Translations under genes and position numbers: made by a program
The notes under the pieces: model-generated
What the model saw: the letters and a program-made list of their open reading frames with translations, nothing else
Told to the model about the DNA's origin: nothing
Database searches by the model: none
Source of the DNA: an uncultured Burkholderiales bacterium
GTDB lineage: Bacteria; Pseudomonadota; Gammaproteobacteria; Burkholderiales; Burkholderiaceae_C
Assembly (NCBI GenBank): GCA_903822825.1
Contig: CAIJQQ010000064.1
Coordinates: 1 to 51,633 of the forward strand
Reading direction: 5' to 3'
DNA: 51,633 nt
In this document: in pieces, positions 42,637 to 51,329 of the stretch
Position numbering within the stretch: the stretch's first letter is position 1
Layout: each line of letters opens with the position of its first letter

Positions 42637-43464
42637 ATGAGCCATTTTTACAGCGATCCATTGATCATCACCACCGCGCCCAACGGTGCCTACAAACAAC
42701 TGAGTGACCACGCGCAGGTGCCCCTGACGGCGGAGAACCTGGCCAGCACAGCCAAAAAGTGTCTGGACGCTGGCGCATCGATGCTCCATTTGCACATCCG
42801 TGATGCGCAAGGCGGGCACAGCCTCGACGTGCAGGGTTACCGCAACGCCACCGCCACGGTGCGTGCCGCCGTGGGCAAAGAGATGGTGCTGCAAATCACC
42901 AGCGAGGCGGCCAAGGTCTACCAGGCCCCTGCGCAAATGGCCATGGTGCAGGCGCTGCGACCTGAAGCCGTGTCGGTGGGTTTGCGTGAGGTTGATCAGC
43001 CTGAAGTGGGCGAGAAGGGCCTGGCCGATTTTTTTGCAGGGCTCGTGCGCGACAAAGTCATGACGCAAGTGATCCTGTATGACGTGAGGGATCTGCAGCG
43101 CTGGCAAGACCTGCGCCAGCGGGGCGTGGTTGGGGATGCGCCTTGGTTTTTGCTCTTTGTGTTGGGGCGCTACACGGCAGGGCAAACATCGAACCCGACC
43201 GATTTGGTGCCGTTTGTGCACGCTCACACCACGGGCGAGCCCTGGGCCGTGTGCGCGTTTGGTGCCACAGAACACGCTTGTGTGAGTGCAGCGGCATCGC
43301 TGGGCGGGCATGTGCGAGTGGGCTTCGAAAACAACCTGTTCCTCAAGAATGGTCAAATCGCCCCTGACAACGCCGCGCTGGTGACGCAAGCCGCCGATGC
43401 CACACGCAGCCTGGGCCGGCCAGTGGCCACAGCCGCGCAGATCCGTGAGCGCTTTGCCGCTTGA
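42637..43464 (+). CDS. BKACE-family beta-keto acid cleavage enzyme (DUF849)
   Basis: A 275-residue TIM-barrel zinc enzyme. Family members condense a beta-keto acid with acetyl-CoA to release acetoacetate and a new CoA ester (or the reverse). The founding member cleaves 3-keto-5-aminohexanoate, and another uses dehydrocarnitine. Signatures are ITTAPNGA at the N-terminus, MLHLHIRD with the HxH zinc ligands, and RVGFENNLFLKNG near the C-terminus. It starts 21 bases after the dehydrogenase stop. Confidence 0.88.
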   Translation: MSHFYSDPLIITTAPNGAYKQLSDHAQVPLTAENLASTAKKCLDAGASMLHLHIRDAQGGHSLDVQGYRNATATVRAAVGKEMVLQITSEAAKVYQAPAQMAMVQALRPEAVSVGLREVDQPEVGEKGLADFFAGLVRDKVMTQVILYDVRDLQRWQDLRQRGVVGDAPWFLLFVLGRYTAGQTSNPTDLVPFVHAHTTGEPWAVCAFGATEHACVSAAASLGGHVRVGFENNLFLKNGQIAPDNAALVTQAADATRSLGRPVATAAQIRERFAA

Positions 43465-43493
43465 CAATACAAAAAACAACTTCGGAGACAAAC

Positions 43494-44489
43494 ATGCAAC
43501 GCAGACACTTTTTGACAACCACCAGCCTCTTGACCAGCCTGTGCGCTGGCTTGTTTGGCGCGGCACTGCCTGCGCTGGCCCAAGACAACTGGCCCAGCAA
43601 GACCATCCGTTTTGTGGTGCCTTACCCACCGGGCGGCCCGACCGATTTGATGGCCCGGCTGCTGCAAGCAGAGCTGACAACGCGCCTGGGCGTGACCGTG
43701 ATGGTGGACAACAAAGGCGGCGCAGGTGGCAACCTGGGCAGCAACGAAGTGGCCAAGATCGCACCCGCTGACGGTCACACCTTGCTGCTGGCAGCCAGCG
43801 GCCCCATGGCCGTGAACCCCACGCTGTACACCAGCATGACGTTCAACCCACTCACCGACCTGACCCCTGTGATTCAGTTGTCGTCGTTTCCACTGGTTCT
43901 GGAAGTGCATCCAAGCTTGGGCATCAAGACCGTCAAGGATTTGATTGCACTGGCCAAAACACCCAAGTCGAATTTGAGCTTTGCCTCGGCGGGCAACGGC
44001 ACGCCACAGCACTTGGCAGGTGAGCTGTTCAACACGCAGATGGGTGTGGACATCACCCACATCCCGTACAAAGGTGCAGGCCCCGCGCTGAACGATTTGG
44101 TGGGCGGTCAGGTGGGTGTGATGTTTGACATTTTGGGCAGCTCGCTGCCACACATCCAGTCGGGCAAACTGGTGCCCTTGGCCGTGACGTCGGCCAAGCG
44201 CAGCCCCCTGTTGCCCAACGTGCCCACCATGGCCGAAGCGGGTGTCACGGGCTACGAGTTCACCGCGTGGCACGGCATTGCAATGCGTTCAGGCACGTCG
44301 CCCGCCATTGTCGAGAAGCTCAACAGCACGCTCAACGCCATTTTCAGGGAACCCGAGTTTCGCAAGAAGTGGGAAGCCATTGGCAGCCCTGTGGTGGCAG
44401 GCAGCGCAGCGCAGTTTGGCGAATTGATCAAACGGGACACCGTGCGCCTGGGCAAGGTGGTCAAGGCGTCAGGCGCAACCGTAGACTGA
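43494..44489 (+). CDS. Bug-family tripartite tricarboxylate transporter receptor
   Basis: A periplasmic solute-binding protein of 331 residues. The signal peptide carries a twin-Arg-like start (MQRRHFLTTTSLL) and cleaves near ALPALAQD. The fold opens WPSKTIRFVVPYPPGGPTDLMARLL, as in TctC/Bug proteins. GGAG lies eight bases before the ATG. An earlier in-frame TTG overlaps the BKACE gene. It probably captures the acid degraded by the two upstream enzymes. The TctA/TctB membrane subunits are not in the window, which is common for orphan Bug genes. Confidence 0.93.
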   Translation: MQRRHFLTTTSLLTSLCAGLFGAALPALAQDNWPSKTIRFVVPYPPGGPTDLMARLLQAELTTRLGVTVMVDNKGGAGGNLGSNEVAKIAPADGHTLLLAASGPMAVNPTLYTSMTFNPLTDLTPVIQLSSFPLVLEVHPSLGIKTVKDLIALAKTPKSNLSFASAGNGTPQHLAGELFNTQMGVDITHIPYKGAGPALNDLVGGQVGVMFDILGSSLPHIQSGKLVPLAVTSAKRSPLLPNVPTMAEAGVTGYEFTAWHGIAMRSGTSPAIVEKLNSTLNAIFREPEFRKKWEAIGSPVVAGSAAQFGELIKRDTVRLGKVVKASGATVD

Positions 44490-44498
44490 TGCGAGCGC

Positions 44499-44571
44499 TG
44501 TAGGAGCGACGCCCCCGTCGCGATCAGCGCAGCTGGCGGGTGCAGATCGCCGCGAGGGCGCGGCTCCTACA
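44499..44571. repeat. REP doublet (REPIN-like inverted repeat)
   Basis: Two hairpins with the head TGTAGGAGC face each other. The left stem-loop is GCGACG-CCCC-CGTCGC (44506-44521), the right GCCGCG-AGGG-CGCGGC (44549-44564), each with a perfect six-base stem, flanked by GATC. The 27-base halves match at 22 positions when one is inverted. This is the known layout of REP/BIME elements of Pseudomonas and Xanthomonas. It lies between convergent genes and may also act as a terminator. Confidence 0.85.
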
Positions 44572-44575
44572 AAAA

Positions 44576-45466
44576 TCACTCTTCAGCGTCCTGCAACGCG
44601 GCGGCTTGTGCAGCCTCGGGCGCCAGGCCCATCACCACATCGCGCAGGCTCTCTCGCAGCATTTTCTTTTCAGGGAAGCTCAGTGCGCGGGCCAGCCGCT
44701 GGCGCATGCGCAGGAGCAATTGCCGGTCCACTTCTTGGGGCACCCCACGGCTCACTTGCAGGGCCTCGCGCAGGTCCTCGCGCAGGTCCTCGGGCTCTTC
44801 AGCCCACCATCCCGAGATGACTTCGTGCATGGACTTGCGCAGCTCTTCGACGTCTTCCACCGCCAAGCCCATGCCCGTGGGCGTTTTGCCCTGCAAGATG
44901 TCAGCCAAGGCTTGTGAGTTGACCACCACACGCCGGTCGCCCTGCGACAACAAACGGGCCCAACCCGGATCGGTGCGAACCATTTGGGCCATGTTGCGGG
45001 CCGAATCGTCAGCCAGCAAATGCACGCTCAGGCCGCTGAGCTGTGCTTCGTCGATGGCTGACAAGAAACGTTCGTCATCGCTGGCCACCAAGACATGGTC
45101 GCAGGCATGGTGCTCGGCCAGTTGCTTGAGGTCGTGGCCCAAAGAGCGAAGCAGCGATGAGCCGCCGTCGGCGTCGTGTGCCTGCACCAGACGAACGATT
45201 TGATCGTCGATCACCAGGCCATCGGAGCGGTCGCTGTACCAATAAATGCGGCGCAAATCGACATCCAGCCCAGTGTGTGACAAGGCATGCGACAGCAACC
45301 CCAACAACCCTTGTCGATTGACCGACTCGCCTGTGGTTCCCAAGGCACCTTGTTGTGCCAACCAAATCAAAAACCTGCCATCGATCAGGGCCATGCAGGT
45401 GCCACTGCGCTGGTCCGAAGGACGGTGGTCGTGTCTTGGGCTGGAAGAAAAATAATCGCGTTTCAT
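44576..45466 (-). CDS. NYN-domain protein (putative PIN-like RNase)
   Basis: A 296-residue cytoplasmic protein. The ATG at 45466 has GAGG eight bases upstream. The NYN fold, a PIN-like nuclease relative, spans about residues 24-170: MALIDGRFLIWL (first Asp), RIYWYSDR, and HVLVASDDERFLSAIDEAQLSG (second Asp pair). The C-terminal part (about 200-296) is acidic and helical and I do not recognise it. LabA/YacP-type NYN proteins act on RNA. The target here is unknown. It ends four bases beside the REP doublet. Confidence 0.82.
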   Translation of the reverse strand: MKRDYFSSSPRHDHRPSDQRSGTCMALIDGRFLIWLAQQGALGTTGESVNRQGLLGLLSHALSHTGLDVDLRRIYWYSDRSDGLVIDDQIVRLVQAHDADGGSSLLRSLGHDLKQLAEHHACDHVLVASDDERFLSAIDEAQLSGLSVHLLADDSARNMAQMVRTDPGWARLLSQGDRRVVVNSQALADILQGKTPTGMGLAVEDVEELRKSMHEVISGWWAEEPEDLREDLREALQVSRGVPQEVDRQLLLRMRQRLARALSFPEKKMLRESLRDVVMGLAPEAAQAAALQDAEE

Positions 45467-45566
45467 AGCTCTACCTCTAAAAAATAATGTCTGCCCCAGA
45501 CTCAAGGGCAGCGTGTCGCATTCTAAATAAAACAGCGCCTGGCAAAGCCACCGCTGGGGTCACTCA

Positions 45567-46307
45567 TCAATTCAGGGTATAGGTCAGGGCCGCAAAACCA
45601 GACACCTGGCTGCTGCTGTTCACCAAGGGGCTGTGGGCCACCGCATTGTCGAGGCGACGGTAACGCGTTTGCAATTGCAAGGACCAAGGCCCGCCCAAAG
45701 GCACCGCCGCCTGCAAAGTGGCCATGGGCGTGAAAGAGGAGCCTGGCCGGTAAACAGGCAAGCCTGTGGCCAGCGACTGCGCGGCAGTCATGCCATAGAG
45801 GTGGCGCACATAGTCGGCCGAACGGTACTGAACACCCAGCTGCGGATACAACTTGACAGGACCCACATCGATCTTGCCTGCCCAATTGAGCTCGCCAAAC
45901 TGACCGCCCGACTGAGGGTCGTGCATGGCATAAGCGAACACGCCGCCCAGCGACGTGCGCTGGAAAGTGCCCACCCCAATGGGAAGCGGCGCGCTGCGGT
46001 CACCTGCTGTGGGGTAAACGGTTTTACTGGACTTGAAGCCTTCGGTGCTCACGCGCACAGCCAGCTCGATATGGCCGTCGCCCAAGGGCGCGGCTTTGAC
46101 GCCAAAGGTGTCCACGCGAGCGTAAAAACGGCCCCAGTCACCATAGGCATAAGGGAGCACGGAAGTGCTGGTGCCAGCACCTTTTACCAGTGCGCCAGAG
46201 GTGGTCACCATGCCGCCTACCTCGCCAACGAATCCCTCTGCGGTGGCTGACTGTGAAAACACCACCAAGGTGGCTGCGGACAAGAGATTGACAAGCGACT
46301 TGTTCAT
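45567..46307 (-). CDS. MipA/OmpV family outer-membrane protein
   Basis: A 246-residue beta-barrel protein. Signal peptide MNKSLVNLLSAATLVVFSQSATA. The ATG at 46307 has GAGGAGAC upstream. The mature chain has Gly- and aromatic-rich alternating strands, ends SGFAALTYTLN, and fits the MipA/OmpV family (scaffold of peptidoglycan enzymes or outer-membrane channel). It starts 17 bases after the sugar/nucleoside kinase stop and may be co-transcribed. Confidence 0.72.
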   Translation of the reverse strand: MNKSLVNLLSAATLVVFSQSATAEGFVGEVGGMVTTSGALVKGAGTSTSVLPYAYGDWGRFYARVDTFGVKAAPLGDGHIELAVRVSTEGFKSSKTVYPTAGDRSAPLPIGVGTFQRTSLGGVFAYAMHDPQSGGQFGELNWAGKIDVGPVKLYPQLGVQYRSADYVRHLYGMTAAQSLATGLPVYRPGSSFTPMATLQAAVPLGGPWSLQLQTRYRRLDNAVAHSPLVNSSSQVSGFAALTYTLN

Positions 46308-46324
46308 GAAAGTCTCCTCAAGTT

Positions 46325-47320
46325 TCAAAGTTTGAATTCACGCAAGATGGCTTGCAATCGCTCAGCAGTCAAACGGTTGCCATGCTGGCCGACCACCTCT
46401 GCTGCTGCGCGGTTGCCCAGTGCCGCAGCCTGGGCTGGGCTCATGCCGTGGGTGATGCCATACAGAAAGGCCCCGGCAAACATGTCGCCCGCACCGTTGG
46501 TGTCCACGGCTTGCACCGGCACCGCAGGCACTTGGACCCCCTGGCCCGCCGAGATGACCCAACTGCCGCGTGGGCCCTGCGTCAGGCAAACGGTGCGCGC
46601 GAGCTTTTGCAATTGGGCCAGGATGGCGCTTTCGTCGGTGGTGCCACACCAGGTCTGGGCTTCTTCTTCGTTGGCGAAAAGGTAGTCGAGTCCGTCACCG
46701 ATCATGGCCTCGAGGCCTGAGCGGCAAAAATTGATCATGCTCACATCGCTGAGCGTGAGCGCGGTTTGTACCCCATGCTGCACGGCAAGTCGGCGGCCTT
46801 CCACGGCGGCTTCGAGCCCTGTGGGCGAAGCGGCCAGGTAACCTTCCATGTAATAAATTTTGGACTTGGCAATGTCCTGCGGGTGCAGCGCCTGGCGGTC
46901 CAGCTCAGAGGTGGCACCCAAAAAGGTGCACATGCTGCGCTCGGCATCGGGCGTGACCAACACCATGCAGCTGCCGGTCTGGCCTGCGAGCGCTGCGGTG
47001 TGCGTGAGGTTGGTCGCAACGCCATTGCGCTGCAGGTCCTGAGCGTAGAAACTGCCCAACTCGTCATCGGCCACGCGGCAGGAATAAAAGGCTTGGCCGC
47101 CCAATTGAGCGAGTGCCACCACAGTGTTACCGGCCGAGCCGCCGCCTGTGCGGCGCGCATGCAACCCGCGCACGTGGCTGAGCAGCTCGGTGCGCTGGGC
47201 GCTGTCGATCAAAGTCATGTGACGTTTGCTGACGCCCATGGCGGCAAGCAAGGCGTCGCTGACTTCGTATTCGGTGTCGACCAGCGCATTGCCGATCGCG
47301 TAAAGGTGGTGGTGGGACAT
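46325..47320 (-). CDS. PfkB-family carbohydrate/nucleoside kinase (adenosine-kinase-like)
   Basis: A 331-residue ribokinase-fold enzyme. It has the GGGSAGNTVVALAQLGG motif near residue 60 and the ATP/catalytic motif DTNGAGDMFAGAFLYG with the catalytic Asp. Its sequence start (AIGNALVDTEYEVSDALL) resembles adenosine kinase-type bacterial PfkB proteins. The phospho-acceptor cannot be fixed by sequence alone. Starts at ATG 47320 with the next gene about 53 bases upstream on the same strand. Confidence 0.9.
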   Translation of the reverse strand: MSHHHLYAIGNALVDTEYEVSDALLAAMGVSKRHMTLIDSAQRTELLSHVRGLHARRTGGGSAGNTVVALAQLGGQAFYSCRVADDELGSFYAQDLQRNGVATNLTHTAALAGQTGSCMVLVTPDAERSMCTFLGATSELDRQALHPQDIAKSKIYYMEGYLAASPTGLEAAVEGRRLAVQHGVQTALTLSDVSMINFCRSGLEAMIGDGLDYLFANEEEAQTWCGTTDESAILAQLQKLARTVCLTQGPRGSWVISAGQGVQVPAVPVQAVDTNGAGDMFAGAFLYGITHGMSPAQAAALGNRAAAEVVGQHGNRLTAERLQAILREFKL

Positions 47321-47373
47321 GGCTGAATCATTGAACGGTCAACACCGCAGTTTAGCCGCCCAGCACAAACCAC

Positions 47374-48165
47374 TCATTGCTCGACTTTGGCGGCTTTCAC
47401 CAGCTTTTGAACAAATTCAGCACGTTCGTTGGCAAACACCGCATTGACGAGCTGTTGCTTGCTGTCATCGAAGCTGGGGACCTTGAACTTGCGCTTGCCA
47501 TCCAAACGGATGGCTTGCCAGCCTTCGGGCGTGGCAATGGGCATCGAGGTGACGCCGCCTTCGCTCAGGTTCACGATCACATTGAAGAGGGCCGGGTTGA
47601 TCTGGTTGCCCATCAACCAGCCCAAGCTGCCGCCTTTTTGTGCGCTGGGGCTGATGGATTTTTCGCGGGCCAATTTGTCAAATGCTTGGCCATCCTTGGC
47701 CGCTTTGATGACGGCCTTGGCATCGGCTTCTGTGGCGCTCACGATGTGGCTGACTTGGTACTCTTCGGCATCGGCCAGCAGGTCAGATTGGCGCTTGTAT
47801 TCCGCACGCAGCTTGTCATCTGACTTGTTGAACTTGGGCGTCTCTTTGGCGATCAAGGTGTCTGCCAGCAACGCGTTTTGTTGAAGCAACAATTGCACTT
47901 TGACTGAAGGGTCTTGGTCGAGCTTTTGCTTTTTGGCCTCTTGTGCCAGCACTTCGCGGGCAATCAGCTCCCCCTTGAGGGCGGCACGCAGCTCGGGCGT
48001 GTCTTTGCCACCTTGGGCCACGTTGTTGGCCACCAACAATTCAAGCACTTCAGCGCCGATTTTCACGCCATTGACCGTGGCAGCGGGTTTGACAGGCTCT
48101 GCAGCCTGGGCTGCAAATGCCAGGGCCACAGAGGCACACAGGGTCAACAATTTTTTATTCAACAC
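47374..48165 (-). CDS. Parvulin-type peptidyl-prolyl isomerase (PpiC/SurA-like)
   Basis: A 263-residue periplasmic chaperone. The signal peptide MLNKKLLTLCASVALAFAAQAA is followed by a SurA-N-like helical part (about 30-130). The rotamase domain spans about 135-225: YQVSHIVSATEADAKAV, ISPSAQKGGSLGWLMGNQINPALF, with the parvulin pattern. It helps outer-membrane proteins fold. It diverges from the OsmC-YcaO gene. The 238-base space between holds no gene; a TATACT sequence at 48332-48337 is the only promoter-like box I can see in it. Confidence 0.93.
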   Translation of the reverse strand: MLNKKLLTLCASVALAFAAQAAEPVKPAATVNGVKIGAEVLELLVANNVAQGGKDTPELRAALKGELIAREVLAQEAKKQKLDQDPSVKVQLLLQQNALLADTLIAKETPKFNKSDDKLRAEYKRQSDLLADAEEYQVSHIVSATEADAKAVIKAAKDGQAFDKLAREKSISPSAQKGGSLGWLMGNQINPALFNVIVNLSEGGVTSMPIATPEGWQAIRLDGKRKFKVPSFDDSKQQLVNAVFANERAEFVQKLVKAAKVEQ

Positions 48166-48403
48166 ACATCACCTCGGATTGAAACGCGATCTTGAAACGA
48201 CACGGGGCAGATGCGCCCAGTGCTGCAGGTTCGCCATGATAAACGCCCTGCGGGACATGTTTGCCTCTAAAAACTGTCCAAGCAGGGTGCAAACCGCCCT
48301 GGTCACCACCCTTCAACGGTATTGGTCTTTATATACTGGGCAGCATCTTGGTGGCCAACGCCTGCCACCGCATCGTCTGACGCACCGTTTACAAATACCG
48401 TTC

Positions 48404-50599
48404 ATGGAAATCAAGGTCAACTTTCTCGACAAGCTCCGGCTGGAAGCCAAGTTCGATGACTTCACCGTCGTGGCCGATCAGCCCATACGCTACAAAGGCG
48501 ACGGCTCGGCCCCCGGCCCCTTCGACTATTTTTTGGCCTCATCTGCTTTGTGCGCGGCCTATTTTGTGAAGCTGTATTGCGACACGCGCAAGATTTCCAC
48601 TGAAAACATCCGCCTCTCGCAAAACAACATCGTGGATCCGGAGAACCGCTACCAGCAGATTTTCAAAATTCAGGTGGAGTTGCCCGCAGACATTTCAGAA
48701 GTCGACCGTCGGGGGATTTTGAATTCCATCGAGCGCTGCACCGTCAAAAAAGTAGTCCAAGCCGGACCCGAATTTGTCATTGAAGAAGTTGAGAGCCTGG
48801 ATGCCGATGCGCAGTCCTTGCTCACGCTCAATCCCAGCGCTGAAGGCAGCACTTTCATTTCAGGCAAAGACCTGCCGCTGGAGCAAACCATCGCCAACAT
48901 GTCGGGTCTCTTGGCGAGTTTGGGCATCAAGATTGAAATCGCTTCGTGGCGCAACATCATTCCCAATGTGTGGTCCTTGCACATCCGCGATGCGCACTCG
49001 CCCATGTGTTTTACCAATGGCAAAGGCTCGACCAAAGAAAGCGCTCTGGCTTCTGCGCTGGGGGAATACATCGAACGGATCAGCAACAACCATTTCTATG
49101 CTGGCGCCTATTGGGGCGAAGACATCGCCAATGCGGCGTTTGTGCATTACCCCCATGAGCGCTGGTTCAAGCCGGGCAAAAAAGATGCGTTGCCCAAAGA
49201 CCTTTTGGATGCCTACTGCCTGCCCATCTACAACCCCGATGGTGAATTGCGTGCCTCGCACCTGATCGACACCAACTCGGGCAACGCAGCGCGCGGCATC
49301 TGCGCGCTGCCCTATGTGCGCCAGTCGGATGGCGAAGTGGTGTATTTCCCGTCCAACCTGATCGAGAACTTGTTCGTCAGCAATGGCATGAGTGCGGGCA
49401 ACACCCTGGCCGAAGCGCAGGTGCAATGCCTGTCCGAGATTTTTGAGCGCGCCGTCAAGCGTGAAATTCTGGAAGGCGAGGTTTGCTTGCCCGATGTGCC
49501 GCAACACGTCTTGGCCAAGTACCCCAGCATCTTGGCGGGCATTCAAGGCTTGGAAGAGCAAGGCTTTCCGGTTTTGTTGAAAGACGCGTCACTGGGCGGA
49601 ACCTACCCCGTGATGTGCGTCACGCTCATGAACCCGCGCACAGGCGGTGTGTTTGCATCGTTCGGCGCGCACCCCAGCTTGGAAGTGGCGTTAGAGCGCA
49701 GCCTGACCGAGTTGTTGCAAGGCCGCAGCTTTGAAGGCCTGAACGATTTACCGCCGCCCACCTTTGAGAGCAACGCCGTCACCGAACCCAACAACTTTGT
49801 CGAGCATTTCATCGACTCCAGCGGCATCGTGTCGTGGCGCTTCTTCAGCGCCAAGGCGGATCACGAGTTTGTGGAATGGGACTTTTCTGGCCAAGGTGAG
49901 AACTCCAATGCCGAAGAAGCCGCCACCTTGTTGGGTATCCTCAAAGACATGGGCAAAGAGGTTTACACCGCTGTGTATGACCAGCTGGGCGCCGTGGCTT
50001 GCCGCATTTTGGTGCCAGGTTACTCCGAGGTCTACCCTGTAGAAGACTTGGTCTGGGACAACACCAACAAGGCCTTGCTGTTCCGCGAAGACGTCCTGAA
50101 CCTGCACCGCTTGGACGATGCCCGCTTGTCTGCATTGCTGGACCGCTTGGAGAACAACGAGCTCGATGAGTACTTGGACATTGCCACCTTGATCGGCATC
50201 GAATTTGATGAAAACACCGAGTGGGGGCAACTGACGGTGCTGGAGTTGAAGCTGTTGATCCACCTGGCATTGCAACAGTTGGAAGAAGCCCAAGAACTGG
50301 TGGGTGCCTTCTTGCAGTACAACGACAACACGGTCGAGCGCAAATTGTTTTACCAAGCCCTGAACGTGGTGCTGGAAGTGCAACTCGATCCCGACCTGGA
50401 ACTCGCCGATTACGAGCACAACTTCCGCCGGATGTTTGGCAACGACCGGCTGGACGCGGTCATCGGGTCGGTGGATGGCACCGTGAGATTCTTTGGTCTA
50501 ACACCCACGAGCCTAAAACTGGAAGGGCTCGACAGACATCACCGCTTGATGGACAGCTATAAAAAGCTGCATGCTGCGCGCGGTCGTGCATCGGCTTGA
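48404..50599 (+). CDS. OsmC-YcaO fusion protein
   Basis: A 731-residue protein with two domains. Residues about 1-140 are an OsmC/Ohr-like fold (KGDGSAPGPFDYFLASSALCAAYFV). Residues about 150-731 match full-length YcaO end to end (ANMSGLLASLGIKIEIASW; NGKGSTKESALASALGEYIER; SNGMSAGNTLAEAQVQCLSEIFER), including its C-terminal helical tail. E. coli YcaO is linked to RimO-dependent beta-methylthiolation of ribosomal protein S12; YcaO domains bind ATP and activate amides. The ATG at 48404 begins the OsmC fold, and the frame upstream is antisense to the PPIase. Fusion to OsmC is known in some gamma- and betaproteobacteria. Confidence 0.92.
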   Translation: MEIKVNFLDKLRLEAKFDDFTVVADQPIRYKGDGSAPGPFDYFLASSALCAAYFVKLYCDTRKISTENIRLSQNNIVDPENRYQQIFKIQVELPADISEVDRRGILNSIERCTVKKVVQAGPEFVIEEVESLDADAQSLLTLNPSAEGSTFISGKDLPLEQTIANMSGLLASLGIKIEIASWRNIIPNVWSLHIRDAHSPMCFTNGKGSTKESALASALGEYIERISNNHFYAGAYWGEDIANAAFVHYPHERWFKPGKKDALPKDLLDAYCLPIYNPDGELRASHLIDTNSGNAARGICALPYVRQSDGEVVYFPSNLIENLFVSNGMSAGNTLAEAQVQCLSEIFERAVKREILEGEVCLPDVPQHVLAKYPSILAGIQGLEEQGFPVLLKDASLGGTYPVMCVTLMNPRTGGVFASFGAHPSLEVALERSLTELLQGRSFEGLNDLPPPTFESNAVTEPNNFVEHFIDSSGIVSWRFFSAKADHEFVEWDFSGQGENSNAEEAATLLGILKDMGKEVYTAVYDQLGAVACRILVPGYSEVYPVEDLVWDNTNKALLFREDVLNLHRLDDARLSALLDRLENNELDEYLDIATLIGIEFDENTEWGQLTVLELKLLIHLALQQLEEAQELVGAFLQYNDNTVERKLFYQALNVVLEVQLDPDLELADYEHNFRRMFGNDRLDAVIGSVDGTVRFFGLTPTSLKLEGLDRHHRLMDSYKKLHAARGRASA

Positions 50600-50613
50600 T
50601 ACCTGAACCAAGT

Positions 50614-50666
50614 GCCGCTCTGAAAATACTACCAGCCTGAGCAGGTACTGAGAACACCTTTTTAGC
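50614..50666 (+). terminator. Possible terminator after the OsmC-YcaO gene
   Basis: AGGT..ACCT followed by TTTTT near 50645-50665 forms a weak stem with a T tract, 15-65 bases after the stop. The stem is only about four pairs, so the call is weak. Nothing else is recognisable between 50600 and 50720. Confidence 0.3.
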
Positions 50667-50720
50667 AAGCGTCGGGTTGGTTTCCGTTCAAAGATAAGCT
50701 TCAGGGGCTGACCCGATTCG

Positions 50721-50990
50721 TCATAGATTTTGGGCTGCGTGATGCAATCTCAAAATTTCAACATCGTCGCCACGCACGCGGTAAATAGCGATGTAGTTCT
50801 TATGCAGAACAAGTTCGCGCGTGCCGGGGACGCGGCCAGCCCGGCCCATGCCAGGATGGGCCTGAAGTTTGGTCACAGCGGACTGCAACTCCAGTACAAA
50901 GCTGGTGGCGCGGTTCGGGTTGTCTTTGGCGATGAATCTTGCGATCTCATCGACAGAAGCAAGCGCTGTCGTGGTCCACTTGATCGACAT
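50721..50990 (-). CDS. RelE/ParE-family toxin
   Basis: An 89-residue basic protein with the ParE/RelE fold: IKWTTTALASVDEIARFIAKDNP at the start, HPGMGRAGRVPGTRELVLHKNYIAIYRV in the middle, and VEILRLHHAAQNL at the end. These segments are typical of ParE (gyrase-poisoning) toxins. The mode of action is not certain. It follows the antitoxin by three bases on the same strand. Confidence 0.92.
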   Translation of the reverse strand: MSIKWTTTALASVDEIARFIAKDNPNRATSFVLELQSAVTKLQAHPGMGRAGRVPGTRELVLHKNYIAIYRVRGDDVEILRLHHAAQNL

Positions 50991-50993
50991 GAA

Positions 50994-51230
50994 TCAAGCG
51001 CCGTATTTGGCGAACACCGCTTTGACCTGCTTGTCGGTCGCGAATTCGCCTGCATCGGCTTCCTTGATGCCTTCGTGAATGTCACGAATCTGCCAGGATT
51101 CACTTTGCACATAGTGGGTCAGCGCATCAATGGCCAAAAAACTCTTGGTCCGTGCGGTCGCCTTGGCCAACTCTTCAATCTGGTTGTAAAGCGCCTCGGG
51201 CAAGCGTACGTTGATGGTTTTGGCGGTCAT
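50994..51230 (-). CDS. RHH-type antitoxin (CopG/ParD-like)
   Basis: A 78-residue protein that begins MTAKTINVRLPEALYNQIEELAKATARTKSFLAIDAL, a ribbon-helix-helix DNA-binding start, and ends in a toxin-binding tail with SWQIRDIHEGIKEADAGEFATD. The ATG at 51230 has AGGAGT eight bases upstream. Earlier in-frame starts run into the tmRNA terminator. It should bind the ParE toxin and repress its own promoter. Confidence 0.93.
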   Translation of the reverse strand: MTAKTINVRLPEALYNQIEELAKATARTKSFLAIDALTHYVQSESWQIRDIHEGIKEADAGEFATDKQVKAVFAKYGA

Positions 51231-51238
51231 GGCGTAAC

Positions 51239-51260
51239 ACTCCTGTACATGTGTAATACA
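51239..51260 (-). promoter_or_regulatory. Possible toxin-antitoxin operator
   Basis: TGTA (51244-51247) and TACA (51257-51260) flank an ACATGT core just before the antitoxin ribosome-binding site. RHH antitoxins usually bind such short palindromes for autoregulation. The arms are short, so this is tentative. Confidence 0.3.
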
Positions 51261-51284
51261 ACGCATTATCCACTTCACAATGAT

Positions 51285-51318
51285 AAAAGCCGCTAAGTAG
51301 TGATACATAGCGGCTTTT
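51285..51318. terminator. Terminator between ssrA and the toxin-antitoxin pair
   Basis: AAAAGCCGCTA (51285-51295) and TAGCGGCTTTT (51308-51318) form an 11-pair stem with a 12-base loop, with an A tract on one side and a T tract on the other. It should end ssrA transcription on the minus strand, 12 bases past the CCA end. Confidence 0.88.
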
Positions 51319-51329
51319 AAACAGGGTGA

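Noticed and set aside
47900..48403. N-terminal extension of the OsmC-YcaO frame
   Set aside because: It overlaps the PPIase gene antisense, and the ATG at 48404 begins the OsmC fold.
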